Source: an uncultured Prevotellaceae bacterium
GTDB taxonomy: Bacteria > Bacteroidota > Bacteroidia > Bacteroidales > Bacteroidaceae
Reading direction: 5' to 3'
DNA length: 64,000 nucleotides
Assembly: GCA_947176895.1 (NCBI GenBank)
Contig: CAMWSK010000003.1
Location: forward strand, 84,827 to 148,826
Part shown: positions 28,074 to 37,859 of the stretch, in pieces
Layout: the number at the start of each line of letters is the position of its first letter
How positions within the stretch are numbered: position 1 is the stretch's first letter
Notes under the pieces: model-generated
What the model was told of the DNA's origin: nothing
The model's database searches: none
Seen by the model: the letters and a program-made list of their open reading frames with translations, nothing else
Position numbers and translations under genes: made by a program

Positions 28074-30589
28074 CCGGAAGAGTAGACAAAGCGTTCGTCG
28101 GGATTGGCCGGCTCGCCTTGCAGGAGCAGGGGAGCAAACCACTCGGGCACGGCAGGAGCCTTCCCTTTGATGAGCATGTCCTGCCACTGCTCGTCGGTGA
28201 GGCGGTCGCCCATGGGGCGCACGAACTCATAATAGCTGTAGACGGCTCCACGGGTGAGATAGTAGCGGCCTTGCATTTCCACTACCACATAGATTTCGTT
28301 TGGGAATCCGGCAGCCTCATAGAGGATGCCGTCCTTGGGGCAGTTGCGTATGTTGCGTGTGAACACATCGGCCACCTGTGCCACATATCGGTCCGCGCCT
28401 TTTATCAGATCCCACGAGTCGTAAACGGCGTCCGGGTCAAGAACCGAAAGGGTGTACCACTCTAAATGTGAACCTATCTTGTGGATTTCCTCATATTCGG
28501 CTTGTGTGAGGCTCTTGCCGGCAAGCTCCTTTTCCGTGGCCCTGCGGCATAGTCCCACCATGTCGGAGAGGGTCTTGCCCCGTTCGTCCAGCATCTCTGT
28601 GAGGAAACCGTTTTGCTCCAGCATCCGGCGGGTGAGTGCGAGCAGGTTTTCCATCTCTTTCCAGAAAGGAAGGTTCGGCTCCACGTAGCCAAGCACCTTG
28701 GGTTCCGGCAGGCCTGCTCCTCCGCACTCGGCTCCGAGCGGCTGTTCGCAGTAGAGTATGGCATCGTGTTTGAGCAACGCCCACGAGGCCAGTGCCGAAT
28801 TAAGGTCTTTCAGTTTCCAGGCCCGGGTCTGCATGAACGCCGGCTGCTGTTTGTCGGTCTTCTGCAAGGCGATGAGCGTGTGCATCCATTTGTTGTATAG
28901 GGTGCTGTCCCATCCTGAGAATTGCTTCATGCGTTGGGTCTGCTTTTCCCGTTCTTTTCCGTAATCGCTCCATGGCTGTTGTTTGTTATGCTCCTTCAGG
29001 AGCGAGGTGGCCGTTTCCACTCCCAGAACATCCATCACGTCCAGTCCGGAGGGATAGGCGCGTGGAGCATTGGGGGCGGGGTCATAGAGTGTGCCCAGGA
29101 TTTCACCGTCAAAGGTGTATCTTCCCGGCATCATGTTCATTTCGTCCTGAAAGTCCACCGCCTCCTTGGGACGGATGCGGTTGTGTGTTTTGAACTCCTG
29201 CTGAAGCCACCCGTCTATCTGTGCCACGGCTTCCCGGTTCAGGAAGATGTCGTTGCCCGTGAGATGATGGTTGCGCATGTATGCGGCCAGGTCCAGGATG
29301 GATACGTTGTCGGGGGTGCCCATGAGGAAGGTGAGTGCCCGGTTGATGTTGTGCAGCCGGCGTTGTGCGTCGGGAACGTCATTGACGAGTGATGCCAGAC
29401 TGATTGCCTGCTCCAGTTGTGCCCGGTCTTCGCGTTTAAAGCATCCTTTCTGCAGCCACATCATGGCACGGAAGTATTGTTGGTCTGATTCCTTGCGGGT
29501 GTAGTGGCCTCTCGGTTTGAACAGGCTGTAGGGGAATTGGGTGCGGGTGCGGAACAGCGGAGACAATTCATCACGGGCGGCCTCGGCCAGTTCCACTTCG
29601 CGCAGATAGGTCTGCATGGGCGCACCCTCCATCCACGTCTTCAGGTCTGCCAATTTTTCATCCTCCAGCGCATCATGCCCAAGCAGTTTGAGGCCCACGG
29701 CACAGTATATGGCATTGTCCATGTCTTGGGCAAGGCGCTGTTCCGGGCAGACGGACAGGCGTTCCTGACATTCCTGCAACATCAGCCACAGGGCCTTGTG
29801 AAGGGATTCCCTCATCAAGTCCCCTTCCAGACTTTTAAGCACGTAGCTGAAGTACATGTGAAAGACCTGCAGCATGACGTCTGTGGTGACAAAGTTGGGG
29901 ACGCTGCAGTAATCGTTGTTCTCGTAGATGTGGAACAATTGCTGGTGGTTGGTGGACTGCAATGCGATGTTGTGTTCCCGCAACATGCGGGCAAAGGCGG
30001 AGTCGGGCTGGAATATCTGGAACGAGTTGACGGCCAAAGCCGGGTTGAGCAACTGCACCCCTTCGGTCGAGGGGACGAATTTCTGCCGCTCCAGTTCCTT
30101 CATGCGGCGGTCTATGCGCTCCACGAAGGCCTGTTCCTTGGGCGTAAGCTCTATCATGGCATAGGCCCTGGGATAGTCTTCCTCCAATGCGGTGTAGTAG
30201 CTCTCCACCTGTTGCTGGGTGAGGCCGCTACTGGTGCCTTCCCACGTTTCCCAGCACAGCGAATCGTACCATGTGGTGTGGTTCCGGAAGAAATGGTTCA
30301 GTTCTCCCTCCATGAACCAATGGCCGTGTGTGGCATAGACATAGCTGCGGAGCAGGCGCAGACTGTTGTAGCTGAGGCGGCTGATGTCCTGATTAAGATC
30401 CACGTGGCGTGGCAGGGGCTTGTCCTGCAGCATGAAGAACAGGCTGTCGGGCAACGTGGTGCATGATGTGTCAGGGGTGATAGTGTCCTCCTCCCCTGAC
30501 ATTTGCGTGGTGGAGCGTGAAGGCTTGTTTTTGCATCCGCACACTGCCAATAGCAGTATGCAAAGGATGATGCTGTTTCTCGTTCTCAT
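28067..30589 (-). CDS. DUF3160 domain-containing lipoprotein
   Basis: Lipobox LLLAVCGCKNK; YCSVPNFVTTDVMLQVFHMYFSYVLKSLEGDL typical of DUF3160. Confidence 0.8.
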   Translation of the reverse strand: MRTRNSIILCILLLAVCGCKNKPSRSTTQMSGEEDTITPDTSCTTLPDSLFFMLQDKPLPRHVDLNQDISRLSYNSLRLLRSYVYATHGHWFMEGELNHFFRNHTTWYDSLCWETWEGTSSGLTQQQVESYYTALEEDYPRAYAMIELTPKEQAFVERIDRRMKELERQKFVPSTEGVQLLNPALAVNSFQIFQPDSAFARMLREHNIALQSTNHQQLFHIYENNDYCSVPNFVTTDVMLQVFHMYFSYVLKSLEGDLMRESLHKALWLMLQECQERLSVCPEQRLAQDMDNAIYCAVGLKLLGHDALEDEKLADLKTWMEGAPMQTYLREVELAEAARDELSPLFRTRTQFPYSLFKPRGHYTRKESDQQYFRAMMWLQKGCFKREDRAQLEQAISLASLVNDVPDAQRRLHNINRALTFLMGTPDNVSILDLAAYMRNHHLTGNDIFLNREAVAQIDGWLQQEFKTHNRIRPKEAVDFQDEMNMMPGRYTFDGEILGTLYDPAPNAPRAYPSGLDVMDVLGVETATSLLKEHNKQQPWSDYGKEREKQTQRMKQFSGWDSTLYNKWMHTLIALQKTDKQQPAFMQTRAWKLKDLNSALASWALLKHDAILYCEQPLGAECGGAGLPEPKVLGYVEPNLPFWKEMENLLALTRRMLEQNGFLTEMLDERGKTLSDMVGLCRRATEKELAGKSLTQAEYEEIHKIGSHLEWYTLSVLDPDAVYDSWDLIKGADRYVAQVADVFTRNIRNCPKDGILYEAAGFPNEIYVVVEMQGRYYLTRGAVYSYYEFVRPMGDRLTDEQWQDMLIKGKAPAVPEWFAPLLLQGEPANPDERFVYSSGC

Positions 30590-30605
30590 ACTATATTATT
30601 GTTGC

Positions 30606-31133
30606 TTATTGTGAAACGTGGTTGATGGGCATGCTCAGATGTTTTCGGAAATGAAGCCCGAAGCCCCGGTAGAAATATTCATTGCGTATCTTGGTGCTGT
30701 CCGGTCCGTATTCCTCTGTGTGTATGCATGCCGGCACGGAATCCCGGCATACGGAGAAGTCCGATAAAGGGTATCCCACCCGGGAACCCAGCCAAAAGGG
30801 GCGTATGTATCGTCCGCGATACAGATGATAGATGAACAGCCTCCGTCCCTGGGGCCAATAGCGTGTGGGCTTCACCACGCCGATGCAAATCTCCGGAATG
30901 CCGTCCCCCGTCAGGTCGCCGCAATCGAAGCGGTAAACGGGATAGGCCAGCCGCATGCTGTCGCGCCTCACTCCGTTCACGTCCAGAAAGAGCATGTGCA
31001 AAGAATCGTTAAGTCGTTCCAAATGGATTCTATACGATCCGTGTACATACTCATTATCCTGTGGTCCGCTCTGTCGGCAAGCAACCGGTAGGCATGCCAG
31101 GACGGCGAAAAGAAAACCGTACAAAGCTTTCAT
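30606..31133 (-). CDS. Small lipoprotein of unknown function
   Basis: MKALYGFLFAVLACLPVACRQSG lipobox; intact ORF. Confidence 0.7.
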   Translation of the reverse strand: MKALYGFLFAVLACLPVACRQSGPQDNEYVHGSYRIHLERLNDSLHMLFLDVNGVRRDSMRLAYPVYRFDCGDLTGDGIPEICIGVVKPTRYWPQGRRLFIYHLYRGRYIRPFWLGSRVGYPLSDFSVCRDSVPACIHTEEYGPDSTKIRNEYFYRGFGLHFRKHLSMPINHVSQ

Positions 31134-31190
31134 ATATGCAAAAATAAGAATTAATGGCCATATTTTGTATCCGTAGACCGAACGAAAAAA

Positions 31191-31244
31191 ACATGAACAT
31201 GATTTTAAAAAACATGAACACGTTTTTGAAAAACATGAACATGT
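31191..31244. repeat. 21-bp-period dyad array, locus D (3 dyads)
   Basis: ACATGAACATGA (31191), ACATGAACACGT (31212), ACATGAACATGT (31233); spacing 21/21. Confidence 0.85.
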
Positions 31245-31333
31245 TTTCCGTCATTCATTGCGGTCTTGTATGTTGGGCGTTGTCGCGCCTCAATAAAGCC
31301 ATGTCATATTGCCCATAATCCGCTTTTTTGTTG

Positions 31334-31341
31334 TACCTTTG
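31334..31341 (+). promoter_or_regulatory. -7 box (TACCTTTG)
   Basis: TAnnTTTG match 26 nt upstream of the ATG at 31367. Confidence 0.5.
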
Positions 31342-31366
31342 TGGTCTCGTATCCAAGAAAGCACGC

Positions 31367-34291
31367 ATGGGGCAAGATAAGTTAAGGCTGTTTGCGGTCT
31401 GCATAGCGGCAAGCATGATGTTCATGCTTGCTTTTGCGGCTTCACCGTCATTCTATGCCGCGCCCCGTTTTGCGGGCGCATTCCCCGACACGACAGGCCA
31501 TGCAACCTCAGATACGCTGGAGTGGGAAGATTCCCTCAGTGCCAATTCTTATGCCGCCCGTCGTCGTGCCCGTTCCGCAGCGAAGGATTCCACGGAGACA
31601 CGGAAACTTACGGTGGACAGCGTGCTGAGCACTTTTGGTGCCGACACCATTTCGCAGATGTTACGCCGCGGAGAAGTGCTTGAGGTGGGCGTGGACAGCA
31701 GCAAGCTGGAGAAGCGCCCTTCAATGGATTCCGTGAAGGTAAGTAAAAGTTCCTTGGACGTCCCCGTGACCTATACGGCAAAGGACAGCATCACGTTTGA
31801 CTATGAGCATTCCCGTGCCACCCTGTTCGGTGACGGAAAGGTCAGCTATGAGAACATGCAACTGGAAGCCGACGAGATTGCCATGAGCTTGGACAGCAGC
31901 ATCGTGCATGCTGCCGGAAGAACCGACAGCACCGGAACGGTGAAGGGAAAACCGACCTTCACGCAGGGAAATGACGGCTACGAGCCTGACCGCATCAGTT
32001 ATAATTTCAAGACACGAAAGGCCTTTATCCACAATGTCTACACGCAGCAGGGCGAGGGCTACCTGATCAGTGAGCAGAGCAAGCGTGACAGCACGGGCAC
32101 CTTGTTCTTCTCGGGTGGTAAGTATACAACCTGTGACGCCGAACATCCTCATTTCTATATGAAGCTGACCCGCGGAAAAGCCAAGCCCGGTGAGCGTGCG
32201 ATTTTCGGGCCTGCCTATCTGGTGGTGGAGGATGTGCCTCTGCCTTTGGCTATTCCTTACGGCTTTTTCCCGTTCACAAAGAGCTATTCCAGCGGTATCA
32301 TCATGCCCTCTTATGGCGATGAAACCAGTCGGGGCTTTTATTTGCGCGACGGAGGCTACTATTTTGCCATCAATGACAAGATAGACCTTAAGCTGTTGGG
32401 TGAAATCTATACCAAAGGTTCGTGGGGATTGTCCGCACACACTACCTACAAGAAGCGTTATCGTTTCAGCGGCAACTTCTTTGCCAGTTTCCAAAACACG
32501 AAAACAGGCGAGAAGAACATGCCGGACTATGCCGTGAGCAAGAGCTTCAAGGTCACATGGAGCCATCGCCAGGATGCGAAGGCCAACCCCACACAGAGCT
32601 TCTCGGCCAGCGTGAACTTCGCCACAAGCAGCTACGAACGCAATAACCTGGTTTCAATGTACAATCCTGAGAGCTATACCCAGAGCACTCGAACCAGTTC
32701 CGTGGCTTACAGCAAAACGTTTTCCTCGATAGGACTTACACTCTCGGGTACGTGGAATTTAAGTCAGAACATGCGCGACAGCTCGCTTTCCATGACGTTG
32801 CCCTCCCTGAATATCTCTTTGGCTCGTTTCAATCCTTTTAAACGCAAGAAGAAGGTGGGCGCGGAACGGTGGTATGAAAAGATTGCGCTCAGCTACACCG
32901 GTACGCTTTCCAATACCATCTCCACCAAGGAGAACCTTCTCTTTAAGAGCAATCTGATAAAGGATTGGAGGAACGGTATGCGCCATTCGGTTCCCATCAG
33001 TGCTTCGTTTACGTTGTTCAACTATGTGAACATCACTCCGTCGCTTAACTTCACCGACCGTATGTACACCCATAAGGTGAAGCAACATTGGGATGAGGAG
33101 ACGCAAACCGTGGCACGTGACACGATTTATGGTTTCAATAACGTATACAACTATAATCTGTCTGTCTCGGCCAATACCAAACTTTATGGTATGTACACGC
33201 CGGCACCTTGGTTCGGGGGCAAGAAGATTGTTGCCATCCGTCATGTCTTCACCCCCACGGTGAGTTTCAGTTATGCTCCCGATTTCGGTCAAAGTCGTTT
33301 TGGGTATTGGGATTCATACGTGCGCACCGATGCCGACGGTAATGTCAGCACGGTGAGCTATTCTCCCTATTCGGGAAGCCTTTATGGTACGGTGTCGAAG
33401 GGAAAGACGGGAAGCGTGACGCTGGATGTGTCCAACAATGTGGAGATGAAAGTGCGACGGGACACCACCGATGCAAAGATAAGTCTTATTGATGAGCTGG
33501 GAGCCAACCTCAGTTACAATATGGCGGCTCCGCAACGTAAATGGAGCGACCTTAACATGCGTCTGCGTCTGAAACTCACCAAGAGCTACACCTTCAGCAT
33601 GAATGCCGTCTTCGCCACGTATGCTTATGAAAAAGATGCCAATGGCAACGTCTATGTGGGCAATTCCACCGAATGGAGCCATGGCCGCTTCGGTCGCTTC
33701 CAGGGCATGAGCCAGAATTTGAGCTATACCTTTAATAACGATACCTTCCGGAAGCTTTTTGGCAAGAAAAAAGGAAATCAGTCCACTTCGTCAGATGATG
33801 AGATTGACGACGAGGAAGAGACAGACCCCGAGATGCAGAATGTCGACCCCGACCGTGCCAAGGCAAAGAATGGGGCAGAACAGAGTAAGGAGGGGCTGGA
33901 CGAAGACGGCTATGTGCGCTTCTCTCTTCCTTGGAACTTTAGTGTCTCGTATGGTGTCACTCTTCGCGAAAACACTTCAGGGCGCTTCAACGACTCGCGT
34001 ATGCGTTATCCTTATAAGCTTACCCACACGTTGAATTTCTCGGGCAATGTACGTATATCCAAGGGATGGAATATCAATTTCAGCAGCGGTTATGACTTTA
34101 ACCGCCATAAACTTTCCATGACCACGGCTTCTTTGGCACGTGATTTACATTGCTTCTCCATGTCTTGTTCCATGGTGATCGCGCCTTATCGCAGCTACAA
34201 CTTTACGTTCAGTTGCGATGCCGGCACACTGGCCGATGTGTTGAAATGGAAGAAACAGAGCAGCTATTCCAGCAATGTGGAATGGTATTGA
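31367..34291 (+). CDS. LptD-like outer-membrane LPS assembly protein
   Basis: OstA-like N-terminus (FDYEHSRATLFGDGKVSYENMQLEADEIAMSLDSS) followed by a long beta-barrel-type aromatic/alternating pattern. Confidence 0.82.
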   Translation: MGQDKLRLFAVCIAASMMFMLAFAASPSFYAAPRFAGAFPDTTGHATSDTLEWEDSLSANSYAARRRARSAAKDSTETRKLTVDSVLSTFGADTISQMLRRGEVLEVGVDSSKLEKRPSMDSVKVSKSSLDVPVTYTAKDSITFDYEHSRATLFGDGKVSYENMQLEADEIAMSLDSSIVHAAGRTDSTGTVKGKPTFTQGNDGYEPDRISYNFKTRKAFIHNVYTQQGEGYLISEQSKRDSTGTLFFSGGKYTTCDAEHPHFYMKLTRGKAKPGERAIFGPAYLVVEDVPLPLAIPYGFFPFTKSYSSGIIMPSYGDETSRGFYLRDGGYYFAINDKIDLKLLGEIYTKGSWGLSAHTTYKKRYRFSGNFFASFQNTKTGEKNMPDYAVSKSFKVTWSHRQDAKANPTQSFSASVNFATSSYERNNLVSMYNPESYTQSTRTSSVAYSKTFSSIGLTLSGTWNLSQNMRDSSLSMTLPSLNISLARFNPFKRKKKVGAERWYEKIALSYTGTLSNTISTKENLLFKSNLIKDWRNGMRHSVPISASFTLFNYVNITPSLNFTDRMYTHKVKQHWDEETQTVARDTIYGFNNVYNYNLSVSANTKLYGMYTPAPWFGGKKIVAIRHVFTPTVSFSYAPDFGQSRFGYWDSYVRTDADGNVSTVSYSPYSGSLYGTVSKGKTGSVTLDVSNNVEMKVRRDTTDAKISLIDELGANLSYNMAAPQRKWSDLNMRLRLKLTKSYTFSMNAVFATYAYEKDANGNVYVGNSTEWSHGRFGRFQGMSQNLSYTFNNDTFRKLFGKKKGNQSTSSDDEIDDEEETDPEMQNVDPDRAKAKNGAEQSKEGLDEDGYVRFSLPWNFSVSYGVTLRENTSGRFNDSRMRYPYKLTHTLNFSGNVRISKGWNINFSSGYDFNRHKLSMTTASLARDLHCFSMSCSMVIAPYRSYNFTFSCDAGTLADVLKWKKQSSYSSNVEWY

Positions 34292-34315
34292 TACACCTTA
34301 ATAATAAAGAAGGGG

Positions 34316-34681
34316 TCAGAAAAGCAATAGCTGGGCGGTGTCGTTTTGCGGCTCGGCTTCTGCCGCGCACAAAGAATGGGTGGTTGCCTCAGAGTCGGCA
34401 TACGAAGTCATCAGTTCGTCGATGAAATCCAGTTGAATGGCTGCGTCGGGCTTGATGGAATATGTGCCCCATGCCGTTCTTTTGAAGAGCGAATAGTGAC
34501 GTCTTGACTGATGCCAAAGATAAAAACGTATCTGCTGATGCAGTCTGTGGAAGTCCAACGAGGACTCAAACAACCCATAGTGGAAATTATAGATACGTCT
34601 GGCAATGTCGCGCACAGGCAGACCCGCCTGGCCGCAAGAAAGCAGAATGGCAACTATGTCGCGATGATATTCGTTAGTCAT
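34316..34681 (-). CDS. Conserved hypothetical protein (121 aa)
   Basis: Intact ORF convergent with the lptD-like gene; N-terminus reads like a winged-helix region. Confidence 0.6.
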   Translation of the reverse strand: MTNEYHRDIVAILLSCGQAGLPVRDIARRIYNFHYGLFESSLDFHRLHQQIRFYLWHQSRRHYSLFKRTAWGTYSIKPDAAIQLDFIDELMTSYADSEATTHSLCAAEAEPQNDTAQLLLF

Positions 34682-34750
34682 TTGATTGCAAATTTAATAA
34701 ATAATGGCTTAATCCAACATGTTTTGTGATGAAATCCGCATAGAATTGTG

Positions 34751-34758
34751 TATCTTTG
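34751..34758 (+). promoter_or_regulatory. -7 box (TATCTTTG)
   Basis: TAnnTTTG upstream of the ORF at 34809. Confidence 0.6.
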
Positions 34759-34808
34759 TACCAAGACTCGTAGAAATACAGACTATAACTTAACAAAAGA
34801 AAGCAAAA

Positions 34809-35522
34809 ATGAAAAAATTATTCTATGGTGTGGCTTTGGCTGTGACTCTTGTTGCATGTAACAAAGAAATCAGTCGACATCAGATAGCCGTCATCTATCC
34901 CAGTTTCAACGGTCAGAAAGCTGTTTATGCCGACCACACACAGGATAGCATCATTTTGTTGACCTTTGACAGCTATCGCTCCATCGTGTATGGCGCAGAT
35001 GACTGGTTTACGCTTGACCCCGTGATGAAGGATATGGAGGTGAAGTATTCCTATGACAATATGTACAGATTCGTCATCCCTGTGGAGATGGATGTCAACG
35101 CGACCGGTTCGTCCCGTACGGCCCGCGTAGACATCAACAACTATGGAGTCGACTGGAATCAGACGGTCAGCACCGGCTTCCACCAATATGGCTGGTTGGA
35201 TGTTTCCCGTCCCATGCCCGTGTATATGACATCGGAAGACAATCAACAAAGAAAAGCTTTGTTTGAGTTGAAGGATAGTGCCACTCAGGTTGCCGACAGC
35301 ATCGAATTCCGCACGGAAAAGGCATGGACACTCACCTCCAAGCAAAATCTCGTGACTATGGACAAGACCTCCGGTGAGGGTGGCGAGGAATATACGATGG
35401 TAAAGCTTTCCCTGTTGCCCAATCTGACTGATAAGGAGTGCATGGATACCCTTCTGCTGCAAAGCAGTGGCGTCACCACTCCCATCTATGTGAAGCAGGC
35501 CGCAGCCAAGAAAAAAGAATAA
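34809..35522 (+). CDS. Lipoprotein with BACON-like domain composition
   Basis: MKKLFYGVALAVTLVACNKE lipobox; beta-rich, Bacteroidales-type lipoprotein. Confidence 0.65.
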   Translation: MKKLFYGVALAVTLVACNKEISRHQIAVIYPSFNGQKAVYADHTQDSIILLTFDSYRSIVYGADDWFTLDPVMKDMEVKYSYDNMYRFVIPVEMDVNATGSSRTARVDINNYGVDWNQTVSTGFHQYGWLDVSRPMPVYMTSEDNQQRKALFELKDSATQVADSIEFRTEKAWTLTSKQNLVTMDKTSGEGGEEYTMVKLSLLPNLTDKECMDTLLLQSSGVTTPIYVKQAAAKKKE

Positions 35523-35567
35523 TCCGGGTGTTGGCGTGCTAACAGCTCTTTTAAAACAGAATGACAG

Positions 35568-36569
35568 ATGAAAAGGAGGGTACCGTGTGTCCTCTTGGCT
35601 ATGGTGGTTGTTGCGGGCGTTTCCGCAGCAATCACCTATCATGTTTTCAGAGGAGCCGCCTATAAGGGAGCCGAACCCGTGACTCTTTATTTGCGCCCCG
35701 GCGACAATCTTTCAGATAAGCTGCAACAGATAGGAGTGCGCACCACGGGTTTGCGTGCGTTGAGCAAGGTGTTCCGCTTCCGTCAGCGATCCGGGAAATA
35801 TGTTGTATTTCCCGGCGAAGACATCATCACCATTTTCAGGCGTCTGCGCAACGGGCATCAGGAGCCTGTGAGGCTGGTGCTTCCCGGACTGAGAACCATG
35901 CCCGACATGGCCGGTTTTTTGGCAAGAAAATTGATGATGGACTCGACACAGGTGGCTCGGGCTTTTGCCGACACGTCTTTCGTCCAAACCTATGGATATA
36001 CTCCGGAGACGTTGCCCGCCCTTTTTGTTCCCAACACGTATGAGGTTTATTGGAATGTGTCGCTTTCGGATCTTTTGCATCGGTTACAGCGTGAGCACGA
36101 CATCTTCTGGAATACCGGTCGCCTGGCCTTGTGCGAGAGCATCGGGCTGACGCCTGTGGAGGTGGCCACATTGGCCAGCATTGTAGATGAGGAGACTGCC
36201 GTTGATGCGGAAAAACCCGATGTGGCCGGCATGTATCTTAACAGGATGGCCATCTCGATGCCCTTGCAGGCCGACCCGACGGTGAAGTTTGCCGTGGGGG
36301 ATTTCACGTTACGCAGGATAATGAAGAAGCATACCGAGGTGGACAGCCCCTATAATACCTATATATATAAAGGTCTTCCTCCCGGCCCCATCCGTGTGGC
36401 CTCGATAGCGGGAATTGATGCCGTGCTGCACCACACGAAGCATAATTATCTGTACATGTGTGCCAAGGAGGACTTCTCGGGCACACATAATTTTGCCTCT
36501 AACTTCAACGAGCATCTGCGCAATGCCCGCAACTATCAGCGTGCATTGAACAAGAGGAACATCAGGTAA
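35568..36569 (+). CDS. mltG: Endolytic transglycosylase MltG
   Basis: VEVATLASIVDEETAVDAEKPDVAGMYLNRMAISMPLQADPTVKFAVGDFTLRRI...YNTYIYKGLPPGPIRVASIAGIDAVL. Confidence 0.95.
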   Translation: MKRRVPCVLLAMVVVAGVSAAITYHVFRGAAYKGAEPVTLYLRPGDNLSDKLQQIGVRTTGLRALSKVFRFRQRSGKYVVFPGEDIITIFRRLRNGHQEPVRLVLPGLRTMPDMAGFLARKLMMDSTQVARAFADTSFVQTYGYTPETLPALFVPNTYEVYWNVSLSDLLHRLQREHDIFWNTGRLALCESIGLTPVEVATLASIVDEETAVDAEKPDVAGMYLNRMAISMPLQADPTVKFAVGDFTLRRIMKKHTEVDSPYNTYIYKGLPPGPIRVASIAGIDAVLHHTKHNYLYMCAKEDFSGTHNFASNFNEHLRNARNYQRALNKRNIR

Positions 36570-36594
36570 AGTTTATTTCGGACTGCAGAATAAA

Positions 36595-37242
36595 TTATAC
36601 CATATAGGGGTTGTTGTGCCGTTCAAAGTCTATGTCGGTGGGCGTGCCGTGCCCCGGCAATACGCGTGTTTCGCCCGGTAGGGTGAAAAGAACTTGTTGT
36701 ACACTCTGCACCTCCTGCTCCCAGTCGCCTCCCGGCATATCGGTTCTGCCCAGTCCGCACCGAAACAAAGTGTCACCGGAGAATACCACGCCAGCTTTTT
36801 CCGCATAGAAACTTACGCCTCCCGGTGTGTGGCCCGGCGTATGAAGTACATGGATGGTGGTGGAGCCGAGGGGGATGCGGAGACCATGTGTCAGGTCGTA
36901 GACGGGTTCCACTTGGGGCATGGGTATATGCAAGCCGCACAGATTGTTCACGAGTTGGGGGTTCCGTTCCCAAATCGTCCGCTCCATCGTGTGGCAATGG
37001 GGTTGCAACCCATAGCGATTGTGCAGCATGTCTGCGCCAAGCACGTGGTCGAAGTGGGCATGGGTCTGTAGCGACAGGGTGGGGTGAAGTCCGGCCTCAT
37101 CGCAATAGTCCGCTATTTGCTCAAACTCATGTGGGGTCATGCAGCCGCAGTCGATGACGGCGGCTTCGTGGGTCTCCTCGTCACTCAGCACATAGCAGTT
37201 CACGCCCAGTGGGTTGACGGTGAAGGTCTTGATGTTCATCAT
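36595..37242 (-). CDS. MBL-fold metallo-hydrolase
   Basis: THAHFDHVLGAD, HTPGHTPGGVSFY, FSGDTLFRCGLGRTD, LPGHGTPT. Confidence 0.92.
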   Translation of the reverse strand: MMNIKTFTVNPLGVNCYVLSDEETHEAAVIDCGCMTPHEFEQIADYCDEAGLHPTLSLQTHAHFDHVLGADMLHNRYGLQPHCHTMERTIWERNPQLVNNLCGLHIPMPQVEPVYDLTHGLRIPLGSTTIHVLHTPGHTPGGVSFYAEKAGVVFSGDTLFRCGLGRTDMPGGDWEQEVQSVQQVLFTLPGETRVLPGHGTPTDIDFERHNNPYMV

Positions 37243-37859
37243 AGGCAGGTATGCACCACTTTTTTTGTTTCAAAATAAGGCTCTTCAAAGTAATCGGAGA
37301 GGGGCGTGATGTCTGTCAGGGACTTCAGCGGAAGGGTCTCGTGCTCCAGCTCGCCGCCCTTCAGGCAGATGAGTCCGTTGGGCAGGGCGTTCTGCTGGTT
37401 GTGGCTGATGTTCTTGCGAACAATCTTCACCAGGTCGGCCAGGGGCATCACGGCACGCGACACCACATAGTCGAATTTCCCTTTTTCTTCTTCGGCGCGA
37501 CACCATCGGGTGGTCACGTTCTGCAGTCCCAAGGCTTGGGCCACTTCGGTGGTCACCAGAATCTTTTTCTTTATGCTGTCCACCAGGTGAAACTGCACTT
37601 CAGAAAACAGAATGGCCAAAGGTATGCCGGGGAAACCGCCTCCCGTGCCCAGGTCCATGACACGTGTGCCGGGGCGGAAACTGATGATTTGGGCAATACC
37701 CAAAGAGTGGAGCACATGATGCTCGTAAAGGTTGTCGATATCCTTGCGCGAGATGACGTTAATCTTGGCATTCCAGTCACGGTAAAGCTCGTCAAGTTGG
37801 GCAAACTGTTCGCGCTGGCGCTCGGTCAGCTTCGGAAAATATTTGTCAATCAGTTCCAT
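37239..37859 (-). CDS. rsmG: 16S rRNA (guanine-N7) methyltransferase RsmG
   Basis: WNAKINVISRKDIDNLYEHHVLHSLGIAQ, VMDLGTGGGFPGIPLAILF, FDYVVSRAVMPL. Confidence 0.95.
   Translation of the reverse strand: MELIDKYFPKLTERQREQFAQLDELYRDWNAKINVISRKDIDNLYEHHVLHSLGIAQIISFRPGTRVMDLGTGGGFPGIPLAILFSEVQFHLVDSIKKKILVTTEVAQALGLQNVTTRWCRAEEEKGKFDYVVSRAVMPLADLVKIVRKNISHNQQNALPNGLICLKGGELEHETLPLKSLTDITPLSDYFEEPYFETKKVVHTCL

Noticed and set aside
31054-31254. Small ORF MTENMFMFFKNVFMFFKIMFMFFSFGL and similar ORFs at loci A, B, E, F
   Set aside because: The heptad-like peptides follow from the 21-nt repeat period; several frames and both strands are open, and the loci are between divergent genes. Treated as non-coding repeat instead.
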